34,977 bases of DNA from DATKZH01 sp964475955. Its GTDB lineage: Bacteria > Planctomycetota > Planctomycetia > Pirellulales > Thermoguttaceae. Shown in pieces: positions 1 to 7,909 of this stretch; the first letter of the stretch is position 1; every line of letters starts with the position of its first letter. Below the pieces are notes generated by a model. It did no database searches and was not told where the DNA came from. It saw only the letters and a list, made by a program, of their open reading frames with translations. A program made the translations under genes and the position numbers. The stretch spans positions 1 through 34,977 of the forward strand of contig CAYYZY010000073.1 in NCBI GenBank assembly GCA_964475955.1, written 5' to 3'.

Positions 1-41
1 GCGAATCCCTCGAACAACTCCTCGCCGAAAAAACCCCCTGA
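1..41 (+). CDS. C-terminal end of an upstream gene (partial)
   Basis: Reading from base 3, the frame gives ESLEQLLAEKTP and then a TGA at 39-41. The composition looks like the helical C-terminus of a protein, and the next gene starts 48 bases further on in the same direction, so this is probably the end of a gene beginning outside the window. It is too short to identify. Another frame of the same stretch could be meant, so confidence is moderate. Confidence 0.45.
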   Translation, partial: ESLEQLLAEKTP

Positions 42-89
42 GCCCCGGGCCGGCGTCGCGCTCCCGGTGCTTCCCGACGCACCACTCCC

Positions 90-1403
90 ATGAGAAGCAT
101 CTGCGCCAAGTTCGCGATCACCGTCGGGGCGTTCGCCGTCGCGTTCTCGGCGCTGGTTCTCTGGTATTCGTGGCATTCGTCCCACACCTATCTCGAGGAG
201 GTCATCTCCCGTCGGGCCGCGCTCGCGCTGGAGTTCGACCTGGCCATCCGCGAGTACGTTGCGAAGGCGGTTCGGCCCCAAATGGAGGCCCGCGTGGGGG
301 AAGGCGAGTTCCTTCCCGAAACGATGTCGACCTCCTTCGTCGCGCGGAGCGTGTTCGATCGGGTGCGGCGGAAATATCCTGAATACCTGCTCAAGTTCTC
401 CTCCGACGACCCGCGCAACCCGGCCAACCGGGCGGGGCCCGCCGAGATGGAGGTCTTGGAGTACTTTCGCACCCATCCGGAAGCGAAGCGCTGGGCCGGG
501 ATCATTGAGATCGACGGGAAGGAGTACGCCGCCCACTTCAGCCCCCGGCGGATGCGCCGTAGCTGTCTCCGCTGCCACGGGCGGCCGGAAGATGCTCCCC
601 GTTCGCTCGTGAAACGCTACGGGCCGCGCGCCGGGTTCCACCGTTCGGTAGGCGACTTGATCGCCATGGATACGGTGGCCATGCCGACCGACCAGGTGCA
701 GGCCGCGCTCAGACGGCAACTCGGCAGGAACCTGCTCGCGATCGGCATTTGGTTGGTCTGCTTGTTCGGGGCGGTCCTCCTCGTGTTCCGTTGGACCGTG
801 GGGCGACGGCTGTCCGCGATCGCGAAGCACTTCGCCGAACGAGCCGACGACGAGAACGAGGGGCCGCCGCTGGCTCCGATTCCCGTTCGAGGACGCGACG
901 AAATCGGGGCCCTGGTCGCCGGCTACGGGATCGATGCGCCGGGCCGTCCCGCTTTGGGCGTTCTCGCCCTGTTCGCCAAGCAGCCCATCTCGGCCGACGA
1001 CGCCGCCGCCCTGGAGGGACTGCGCAGCACGCTCGCCCTCGAAGAGAGGATAATCGCCTGCTGTTTCTGGGAGATGGGATGCTCTGCACACGAGGGAGGG
1101 ACATTCGCAATGAATCGTGCCATTCAGGTAGTGCTGAAAACCCTCGGTATCGTGTTCCTGACGGTGCTGTCGGGGGGAGTGTGCTTCGTCGTATCCGTCT
1201 TGGTCCTGATGCAACTCGGACTGCATTACCACGGAAACTACGAATACTACGGGGACTATCCCATCCTGTTCCTTGGGCGTAGCGCGTCGGCCGGGCGACG
1301 CACGCGAGCCGGGCGACTTCGGGCCGGAGTTGCCGCTCCACCGGCTCCATCGCGTGCCGACGCGTTCGGAGGGCCTCCCAGGGCTTCGCCCTGGGCTAAA
1401 TGA
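90..1403 (+). CDS. Truncated DUF3365 (Tll0287-like) heme-sensor protein, frame fused to a small membrane ORF
   Basis: Residues 9-27 form a membrane segment. Residues about 30-205 are a periplasmic DUF3365-type sensor domain with a c-type heme motif, CLRCH, at 159-163. A second membrane segment (213-233) leads into a HAMP linker ending RDEIGALVAGYG near 280. In full-length relatives HAMP is followed by PAS/GAF and kinase or cyclase domains. Here the sequence jumps to GRPALGVLALFAKQPIS (285-301), which resembles only the last strand and helix of a GAF domain, and no output domain follows. The frame then continues without a stop through a second Met with a strong ribosome site (base 1110). I read this as a sensor that lost its middle by internal deletion, joined in frame to downstream sequence. 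Whether the protein is functional is unknown. The domain calls are family knowledge; the deletion is inference. Confidence 0.6.
   Translation: MRSICAKFAITVGAFAVAFSALVLWYSWHSSHTYLEEVISRRAALALEFDLAIREYVAKAVRPQMEARVGEGEFLPETMSTSFVARSVFDRVRRKYPEYLLKFSSDDPRNPANRAGPAEMEVLEYFRTHPEAKRWAGIIEIDGKEYAAHFSPRRMRRSCLRCHGRPEDAPRSLVKRYGPRAGFHRSVGDLIAMDTVAMPTDQVQAALRRQLGRNLLAIGIWLVCLFGAVLLVFRWTVGRRLSAIAKHFAERADDENEGPPLAPIPVRGRDEIGALVAGYGIDAPGRPALGVLALFAKQPISADDAAALEGLRSTLALEERIIACCFWEMGCSAHEGGTFAMNRAIQVVLKTLGIVFLTVLSGGVCFVVSVLVLMQLGLHYHGNYEYYGDYPILFLGRSASAGRRTRAGRLRAGVAAPPAPSRADAFGGPPRASPWAK
1110..1403 (+). CDS. Possible separate small membrane protein (in-frame internal start)
   Basis: An ATG at 1110 is preceded by GAGGGAGGG, a strong Shine-Dalgarno match about 10 bases upstream, inside the long frame that starts at 90. 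Translation gives MNRAIQVVLKTLG followed by a hydrophobic segment (about residues 8-34) and a Tyr-rich stretch (HGNYEYYGDYP). After about residue 55 the composition becomes Arg/Ala/Gly-rich and the frame ends inside an intergenic hairpin. The neighbouring frame from 1273 (GDAREPGDFGPELPLHRL) looks more protein-like there, so a one-base frameshift near 1270-1280 is possible. It could be a real small membrane protein with a broken tail or part of the fused sensor gene. No family was recognised. Confidence 0.4.
   Translation: MNRAIQVVLKTLGIVFLTVLSGGVCFVVSVLVLMQLGLHYHGNYEYYGDYPILFLGRSASAGRRTRAGRLRAGVAAPPAPSRADAFGGPPRASPWAK
1377..1395. repeat. CCCAGGGC hairpin, copy 1
   Basis: CCCAGGGCTTCGCCCTGGG is a near-complete palindrome with an 8-bp stem and a small loop. 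It spans the end of the 90-1403 frame, including the Pro-Arg-Ala-Ser-Pro-Trp tail, which suggests the reading frame runs into an intergenic element. The same hairpin in reverse orientation occurs at 28075-28093, next to the second copy of the ~100-bp repeat. Confidence 0.7.
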
Positions 1404-1436
1404 CCGTGCGCAATTCGTGGGCGCCGGCGGGGCGAG

Positions 1437-1507
1437 TGTAGGGAACGGCCTCTGTGCCGTTCCGGAATCTTCGCGAGGGCGGAACGCCGCGGAGGGCGTT
1501 CCCTACA
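1437..1507. repeat. Palindromic GGGAAC/GTTCCC intergenic element
   Basis: Outer arms TGTAGGGAAC (1437-1446) and GTTCCCTACA (1498-1507) are perfect inverted repeats. Inside lie two further hairpins built on GGAACGGC/GCCGTTCC and GGAACGCC/GGCGTTCC. The cruciform-like layout with nested stems resembles the non-coding palindromic elements scattered through many planctomycete genomes. No gene is seen between 1404 and 1676. Confidence 0.65.
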
Positions 1508-1540
1508 GCGGGTGTTCCCAAATCGCGCACGGTGATTTAG

Positions 1541-1637
1541 CATATTGAACGCCTTCGGCGTCCGAAGATGGAAGACAAACGGAGCTCAACCTGCCCTCTG
1601 GTCAATCGCCGGTTCTTCGCAGCCTACATTCCGTGTG
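1541..1637 (+). repeat. Dispersed ~100-bp repeat, copy 1
   Basis: This block starts CATATTGAACGCCTTCGGCG and ends with a conserved core around CCCTCTGGTC and GATCGCCGGTTCTT-like sequence. It recurs inverted at 27969-28070: the first 21 bases are identical, a middle of about 25 bases diverges, and the 38-base end differs at about four positions. Both copies lie close to a CCCAGGGC hairpin. It overlaps no convincing gene. Confidence 0.75.
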
Positions 1638-1676
1638 CCTGCTACGGAAAGCGGGGAGTTGTTCTTCGGCCGCCCG

Positions 1677-3170
<1,494 letters not shown>

Positions 3171-3551
3171 GATGTTGATCTCCCGTGTCGTTTGGATTCG
3201 GCACGCGTTGGCGGCCTTCTGCCTCGTTCCCGCGCTAACCCTCGTTCCCGCGCTAACCCTCGTTCCCAAGCTCCAGCTTTGGGAACGTCTCCCGCTTGGG
3301 AACGCCTCTGCGGTGGCGAGCTCCGCTTTCCATTCTGCGAAGCGGAGCCTCGCGGAGCGGGGTTCCCAAGCGGGAACTTGGGAACCAGCCGAACGTTCGG
3401 CAAAGCCCCCGATCGTCTGGAAGTATGGTCGCTCGCACGAGGCGCGTCAAATCGGCGGCTTGACGGGTTGCCTGGCGGCCGGATGGGTGTCATGCTGGGC
3501 CCTGGTTGCCAAGCTTCACCTTGGGAACCGGCCGACAGAAGGAACTACAAA
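3171..3551. other. Divergent intergenic region rich in GTTCCC/GGGAAC repeats
   Basis: These 381 bases separate two divergently transcribed genes and hold no convincing coding sequence. They contain a short tandem repeat (3223-3276), a hairpin CGTTCCCAAGCTCC with its complement (3261-3287), further copies of CCCGCTTGGGAAC near 3291 and 3362, and another CCAAGCTTCACCTTGGGAACC near 3508. Promoters for both flanking genes should lie here, but I could not pick out clear boxes. Confidence 0.5.
3223..3276. repeat. 18-bp tandem repeat, two exact copies plus one partial
   Basis: The unit CTCGTTCCCGCGCTAACC occurs exactly at 3223-3240 and 3241-3258. A third copy at 3259-3276 shares CTCGTTCCC and then diverges into the hairpin at 3261-3287. 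Confidence 0.8.
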
Positions 3552-4889
3552 ATGTCCCGTCTCCAGTCCCGGGCCGTTGCGCTGGCCTGCCTGCTGGTGC
3601 TGCTTGGCACCGCAACCGGCGTCCACGCGCAGAAGCTCTACCTGTTGATCGCCGCCGATACGTCGAAGCAGGGCGGGATCTACCTATCGACCGGCCCCGA
3701 TACGGGCTACGTGTTCGACGCCTTCTACGCCCACGTGCCCGAGCGGCAACTGGTCGTCTACGGCATGGGCGGGCCCGAGGGCCAGCCCGTGTGGGACGGC
3801 CCCGATATCCGCTTCGACCTGGGTGACATGGGACGCAAGCTGCTCGGGGCGATCGACGCCTGCCCCGCCGGGCCCGACGACACGATCGTCTTCTTCTACT
3901 CCGGGCACGGCGCCCACGACGACCGCGGCCACTACCTCCTCATGCCCGACCAGAAGACCACGCTCGCCCGGCCGACCCTCATCCGGCGAATCCAGGCAAA
4001 AAACCCCCGCCTGGCCGTGGTCGTCACCGACACGTGCAGCAACCTGCTCGACCGCGGCCTGCTCCCCGGCCCGGAGATGATGCTCCAGCCGCCCGAGCAG
4101 CCCGTCCCGCTGTTCGATTCGCTCTTCTTCCAGTCGACCGGGCTGGTCGACCTGAACTCGTCGACCGAGGGCCAGGTGGCGGCCGGGCCGGTCGGCGGCG
4201 GGCTGCTCGTGCTGGCCCTGGCCTACCTGGGGAACGAGCCGGATTTCCAGCGGGCGCGGATCCGCGGCGTCACCGTCGAGCCGATCGACGAGCCGGGCGT
4301 CTCCATCCCGGCCATGCCCTACGACGAGATCCTCGCCGAGCGATTCGGCTGGAACGAGCACGGGCTGCACGGCGGCTTCGATCCCGACCGGCCGTGGTAC
4401 GGGCTGCTCTGGGCCCGCGCCGAGGAGCGGCTCACCTGGCCGGCCGTCGAGACGATGCTCGAGAAGCAGGTCGACGAGCTTTTCCGCAAGCTCCATCCCG
4501 AGGGGATGCGCGTCAGCGGGTCGGCGTCGCCCCAGCGGACGCAAACGCCCCAGTTCTACCGCCTGGCGAAGACCCGGCCGGCGCCGCGCATCACGTGGTC
4601 GGCGCCCACCTATCGCCCCGAGCCGGGCGACCGGATCGTCGAGGTGAACGGCCGGCCGATCCGCAACACGCGCGATTTCACCGTGGCCGTGAAGGGCTCG
4701 CCCGAACTGATGACCTTCCGCATCGTCGGGGCCCGAAGCGGGCGAACGTTCCTCATGCGCACGCGGCTCGATCCGCCCTCGGCCCGAACGCGGCTGGGGA
4801 TCGGCGTCGACAACGACCCGCGCGGCGGCGTGCGCATCCGCTACGTGCGCGCCGGCCACCCCGGCACGCGCTGCCAACTCGCTCAGTAG
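3552..4889 (+). CDS. Exported caspase-like (peptidase C14) protein with a C-terminal PDZ-like domain
   Basis: The 445-residue protein starts at 3552 with GAAGGA upstream and a signal peptide (residues 1-26, ending VHA-QK). The caspase-fold part shows the catalytic His in FYSGHGAHDD (His119) and the Cys in VVVTDTCSN (Cys162), in the usual order and spacing for metacaspase-like C14 peptidases. The C-terminal 100 residues (GDRIVEVNGRPIRNTRDF, then a second Gly-rich strand region) match a PDZ fold, which binds peptide C-termini. Family knowledge suggests a Cys protease cleaving after basic or acidic residues; the substrate is unknown. An exported caspase-like protein is less usual than a cytoplasmic one. 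No partner gene is evident nearby. Confidence 0.82.
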   Translation: MSRLQSRAVALACLLVLLGTATGVHAQKLYLLIAADTSKQGGIYLSTGPDTGYVFDAFYAHVPERQLVVYGMGGPEGQPVWDGPDIRFDLGDMGRKLLGAIDACPAGPDDTIVFFYSGHGAHDDRGHYLLMPDQKTTLARPTLIRRIQAKNPRLAVVVTDTCSNLLDRGLLPGPEMMLQPPEQPVPLFDSLFFQSTGLVDLNSSTEGQVAAGPVGGGLLVLALAYLGNEPDFQRARIRGVTVEPIDEPGVSIPAMPYDEILAERFGWNEHGLHGGFDPDRPWYGLLWARAEERLTWPAVETMLEKQVDELFRKLHPEGMRVSGSASPQRTQTPQFYRLAKTRPAPRITWSAPTYRPEPGDRIVEVNGRPIRNTRDFTVAVKGSPELMTFRIVGARSGRTFLMRTRLDPPSARTRLGIGVDNDPRGGVRIRYVRAGHPGTRCQLAQ

Positions 4890-4910
4890 GCTTCATGGGG
4901 AACCCTTGTC

Positions 4911-4928
4911 CCCAAGCTCCAGCTTGGG
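4911..4928. repeat. CCCAAGCT/AGCTTGGG hairpin
   Basis: An 8-bp perfect stem with a two-base loop lies 21 bases after the stop of the caspase-like gene. It belongs to the same GGGAAC/CCCAAGCT family as the hairpins at 3261-3287 and near 3508. It may also help end transcription, although there is no T-tract. Confidence 0.6.
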
Positions 4929-5012
4929 AACCAGGCCGTATCGAACAGGAGGAAAGGAGGGATAACAGGAGAAAAGGAGGCAATGGAGAGAGAGGTTCTC
5001 TGCTGCCGCACG

Positions 5013-5099
5013 GGGTGCCACTGGCGCCTCGCCAGTGCCCGGTCGTTTTACCTAGCGTCATCGGATTAGCCAGGCACGGGCAAGATGCCCGTGGCACCC
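5013..5099. repeat. Nested palindromic element GGTGCCAC...GTGGCACC
   Basis: Outer arms GGGTGCCAC (5013-5021) and GTGGCACCC (5091-5099) enclose two inner hairpins: CACTGGCG with CGCCAGTG-like pairing (5019-5037), and CACGGGC with GCCCGTG (5075-5093). The element lies between the convergent ends of the caspase-like gene and the oxidoreductase gene, where it could act as a bidirectional stop. The rest of 4890-5141 holds no gene. Confidence 0.65.
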
Positions 5100-5141
5100 G
5101 GCGAGAGCCCTCGCTTCCTGCGTTCATCTCGTTCGACGAGG

Positions 5142-6521
5142 TCAGAGCGTCCAGCCTTCGCGGTGGTCGGGGTGGAGCGCGCGGTCGGCCTCGTCGTGGT
5201 TGGTGATTTTGCAGGCGACCGGGTCGTACTCCAGCGGCGCGTCGACCAGCGAGGCGACGTTCCCCAGCAGCATCAGCTCCATGCAGGGACCGGAGTGGTT
5301 GAAGTTCGATAGCGGCGCCGGTCCCCCCTTGCACGCGGCCACCCACTCCTGCTGATGGCCGGCCACGCTGGGAAACCGCTGCGGCGGCCCGACCGGGTCG
5401 GGGAACTCGCTCTCGGGCAGGAGGTCGCAGACCGAGTTGTGCGCGTTGGTGTGGACGACCCCCTTCGTGCCCACCAGCAGCGTGCCCGACTCGGGCGTCC
5501 AGCTCCCGTCGGTCCATACGAGCGGCCGCCCGGCGATCTTCTCCATCCGCTGCCAGATGCCCTGGCGCTGGAGCTCCTTCCTCGGGGCGTTGTACCAGTG
5601 AATCCTGGCCGGCGGCTCCGCTCCGCGCGCCGGGATATCGTAGTGGATCACCTGCCAACGGGGAAAACCGACGGTGCACTTCTCGGAGATCTCCGTGGTG
5701 ACGCCGACCCGCCCGGCGAACTGCCCGTCCCACAGGGCCCCCAGGTTCATCCCTTTGAAGGCCATGTTGATCGCGTGCGACCCGCAGCCCCCGAGGCAGC
5801 CCGCGCTCAGGTCGCGCCACCCGCCCCAGCCGTCGACGTAGCGGGGATGATAGGGGCGCCACGGGGCCGGGCCGAGGAAGCAGTCCCAGTCGAGGTAGTC
5901 GGGCACGGGGAAGCTGCCCTCGGGTCGTTTGCGCGGCCCCGACCCGCCGAACACGAACCACACGTGCGCTTCGCGGAGCTGGCCGATGGCCCCGTCGCGC
6001 ACCAGCTCCAGGGTGCGGCGGAACGAGTCGGTGGCCATCCCCTGGTTGCCCTGCTGCGTGGCCAGCTTCCGCTCGTTGGCGATTTGGCGGAGCGTGCGGG
6101 CCTCGCCCACGTCGTGCGCCATCGGCTTCTCCACGTAGACGTGTTTGCCCCGTTTCATGGCCCGGGCGGCGATCACGGCGTGGTTGTTGTCGGGCGTGGC
6201 GATCACCAGGGCGTCGAGCTCGCGGTCCCGTTCGTCGAGCATCTTGCGGAAGTCGTGGTACTTGGGCACGTCGGGGTGCTTCTTGAACACGTCGGCCGCC
6301 TTCCGGTGGTTGGCGTCGCACAGGGCCACCAGGTTCTGGCCCACGCGCGGAACGATGCGCACGTGCCAGGAGCCCCGCCGGCCGATCCCCACCACGGCCA
6401 CGTTGAGCCTCTCGTTCGCCTGATACGACCGGGCGGACCGGGCCGAGCCGAGAATCACCCACCCGGCCGCCGGCAAGGCAGCCCGCTTCAGAAACGCCCG
6501 TCGATTCGCACGATAACTCAT
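5142..6521 (-). CDS. Tat-exported Gfo/Idh/MocA family oxidoreductase
   Basis: The 459-residue protein opens with MSYRANRRAFLKRA, a twin-arginine export signal, so it is probably folded with its cofactor before export. The NAD(P)-binding Rossmann motif is VAVVGIGRRG (41-50), and VEKPMAH (130-136) is the family's Glu-Lys-Pro signature with the catalytic-region Lys. Substrates in this family are sugars, inositols or glycosides, with redox chemistry at a ring hydroxyl, some of them opening glycosidic bonds. The start is supported by a GGAGGGAGATC ribosome site. Exported members are abundant in planctomycetes. Its convergent neighbour is unrelated, so the substrate cannot be inferred from context. 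Confidence 0.93.
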   Translation of the reverse strand: MSYRANRRAFLKRAALPAAGWVILGSARSARSYQANERLNVAVVGIGRRGSWHVRIVPRVGQNLVALCDANHRKAADVFKKHPDVPKYHDFRKMLDERDRELDALVIATPDNNHAVIAARAMKRGKHVYVEKPMAHDVGEARTLRQIANERKLATQQGNQGMATDSFRRTLELVRDGAIGQLREAHVWFVFGGSGPRKRPEGSFPVPDYLDWDCFLGPAPWRPYHPRYVDGWGGWRDLSAGCLGGCGSHAINMAFKGMNLGALWDGQFAGRVGVTTEISEKCTVGFPRWQVIHYDIPARGAEPPARIHWYNAPRKELQRQGIWQRMEKIAGRPLVWTDGSWTPESGTLLVGTKGVVHTNAHNSVCDLLPESEFPDPVGPPQRFPSVAGHQQEWVAACKGGPAPLSNFNHSGPCMELMLLGNVASLVDAPLEYDPVACKITNHDEADRALHPDHREGWTL

Positions 6522-6640
6522 GATCTCCCTCCCATCTCAAAGACGCCCCGTCTGCCGCGGCAGGCGAGGAAACCCGGTAGCGACGCGCCCCATTGTCGGC
6601 CCCGCAACCCGGGGCGTGCAAGAGCCGCGCGGCGACCTAG

Positions 6641-6696
6641 CCGACAACTGATAGCCGACAACTGATAGCCGACGGCTGATAGCTGACGGCTGATAG
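6641..6696. repeat. 14-bp tandem repeat, four copies
   Basis: The units CCGACAACTGATAG (6641-6654), CCGACAACTGATAG (6655-6668), CCGACGGCTGATAG (6669-6682) and CTGACGGCTGATAG (6683-6696) sit end to end, the first two identical. Related CTGATAGCT sequence recurs at 11783-11833, and at both places it is followed by the same GTCTCGTACCTCGACCC palindrome. Confidence 0.85.
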
Positions 6697-6711
6697 CTCC
6701 CAACCGGACGC

Positions 6712-6735
6712 GTGGGTCTCGTACCTCGACCCACC
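6712..6735. repeat. GTGGGTCTCGTACC palindromic repeat, copy 1
   Basis: A 24-base near-palindrome beginning GTGGGTCTCGTACC and ending TCGACCCACC. Identical sequence recurs at 29242-29265 and inverted at 29132-29155, and a degenerate copy occurs at 11837-11860. Confidence 0.8.
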
Positions 6736-6881
6736 TCCCCCCCATGTCCGGATGAGGCCCTTGAGAACGCAGCGTCCGCCCGGTACGGCGAGGAACGTCG
6801 AACAACGCCCTCCGTTTCGCGGAGCGAGAAGCGGCCGTTACGACCGTACTCCGTGTGCCGCTCCCGGGCCGGGTTCGTTGG

Positions 6882-6910
6882 TTGTCAGTCGATGGGGATC
6901 GCCGCATAAT
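6882..6910 (+). promoter_or_regulatory. Sigma-70-type promoter of the radical SAM gene
   Basis: TTGTCA (6882-6887, 5 of 6 to consensus) and CATAAT (6905-6910, 5 of 6) are separated by 17 bases. Transcription would start about 6916-6918, on or next to the ATG at 6917, so the mRNA would be leaderless. No Shine-Dalgarno sequence precedes this ATG, which fits. Confidence 0.6.
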
Positions 6911-6916
6911 ACGAAC

Positions 6917-7792
6917 ATGCGATATGAAGGCACGGTCGTCCGTCCGCCCAGCGAGGCGCAGAGCTACATCTTGCAGGTCACGCTGGGCTGCTCCCACAAC
7001 CGGTGCACGTTCTGCGGCACCTACCGGGACAAGCCGTTTCGCGCCCGACCCCTGGAAGCGGTGCTCGAAGACGTCGCCCTGGCCGGCGCGCGGCTGCCGA
7101 ACACGCGCCGCGTCTTCCTGGCCGACGGCAACGCCCTGGTGCTCTCCACGCCGAAGCTCGTGGCCGTGCTCGACGCGCTCGACGCCGCGTTCCCGCCTCT
7201 CCAGCGAGTGGGCATTTACGCCAACGCCCGCGACCTGCTCCAGAAGAGCGACGCCGACCTGGCGGCGCTTTGCGCGAAGAAGCTGGCGATCGTCTACCTG
7301 GGCCTGGAAAGCGGCAGCGACGAGGTGCTCCACCGCGTCCGCAAAGGGGCGACCGCCGCCGAGATGGTCGAGGCCGTCCAGAAGGCGAAGCGGGCCGGGA
7401 TGCGCGCCTCGGTAATCGCGCTGTTGGGGATCGGCGGCCCCGAGCTTTCCGCCAAGCACGCCGAGGAGACGGGCCGCGTCGTCAGCGCCATGGACCCGCA
7501 ATACCTCTCCATGCTCACGTTGATGCTCGTCCCCGGCACCGAACTCCACCGGGAGTGGGAGTCGGGCCGCTTCCGGATGATGGAGCCCGAGCAGTTGCTC
7601 GCCGAGTTGCGCGACGTCATCGCCCACACCGACGGCCTCTCGCGCTGCATCTTCCGAACCAACCACGCTTCGAACTACCTCCCGCTGGCCGGCACGCTCT
7701 CCAGGGACAAGCCGCGCCTGTTGGGCACCCTCGACGAGGCTCTGGCCGCCGGCCCCTCCGTCCTCCGCCCGGAGAACTGGCGGGCGCTTTAG
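6917..7792 (+). CDS. Radical SAM protein (Elp3/HemN-like superfamily)
   Basis: The 291-residue enzyme carries the iron-sulfur ligands Cys25, Cys30 and Cys33 in GCSHNRCTFCG, a CX4CX2C spacing instead of the classical CX3CX2C; the spacing is shared by a group of small Elp3/MiaB-like proteins annotated only as radical SAM. YLGLESGSDEVL (about 130-141) is the typical SAM-contact region of this superfamily. It would bind a 4Fe-4S cluster and SAM in the cytoplasm and generate a 5'-deoxyadenosyl radical; the substrate is unknown. It is not a complete HemN. The open frame extends upstream to 6752, but the promoter and lack of homology-like sequence before MRYEGTVVR argue for 6917. It stands alone. 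Confidence 0.88.
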   Translation: MRYEGTVVRPPSEAQSYILQVTLGCSHNRCTFCGTYRDKPFRARPLEAVLEDVALAGARLPNTRRVFLADGNALVLSTPKLVAVLDALDAAFPPLQRVGIYANARDLLQKSDADLAALCAKKLAIVYLGLESGSDEVLHRVRKGATAAEMVEAVQKAKRAGMRASVIALLGIGGPELSAKHAEETGRVVSAMDPQYLSMLTLMLVPGTELHREWESGRFRMMEPEQLLAELRDVIAHTDGLSRCIFRTNHASNYLPLAGTLSRDKPRLLGTLDEALAAGPSVLRPENWRAL

Positions 7793-7825
7793 GTTTGAAA
7801 TAACCACCTTTTACGCACCTACCTC

Positions 7826-7891
7826 GTAGCGGGCACACTCCGTGTGCCGTCCGCCGACTGCGCGCCGCGGCACACGGCGTGTGCCTGCTAC
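7826..7891. repeat. Palindromic element GTAGCGGGCACAC...GTGTGCCTGCTAC
   Basis: Arms at 7826-7838 and 7879-7891 pair with one mismatch, with an inner CGTGTGCCG and CGGCACACG pair. Fragments of the same element occur near 1630 (CCGTGTGCCTGCTACGG) and 6850. It ends 18 bases before the start of the next gene. Confidence 0.7.
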
Positions 7892-7909
7892 CAGCAACGG
7901 GGACGACTC

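Larger units (their letters stand above)
6522..6916. other. Divergent intergenic region with tandem and palindromic repeats
   Basis: These 395 bases hold four 14-bp tandem repeats (6641-6696), a GTGGGTCTCGTACC palindrome (6712-6735), a degenerate copy of a TTTCGCGGAGCG element (about 6805-6825) and a remnant of a CCGTGTGCCG element near 6850. No gene is seen. The promoter of the radical SAM gene lies at the right-hand edge. Confidence 0.6.

Noticed and set aside
4753..6621. A 622-codon frame on the same strand as the oxidoreductase but in another frame
   Set aside because: Arg/Pro/Gly-rich shadow frame; the Tat signal and Rossmann motif are in the 5142-6521 frame.
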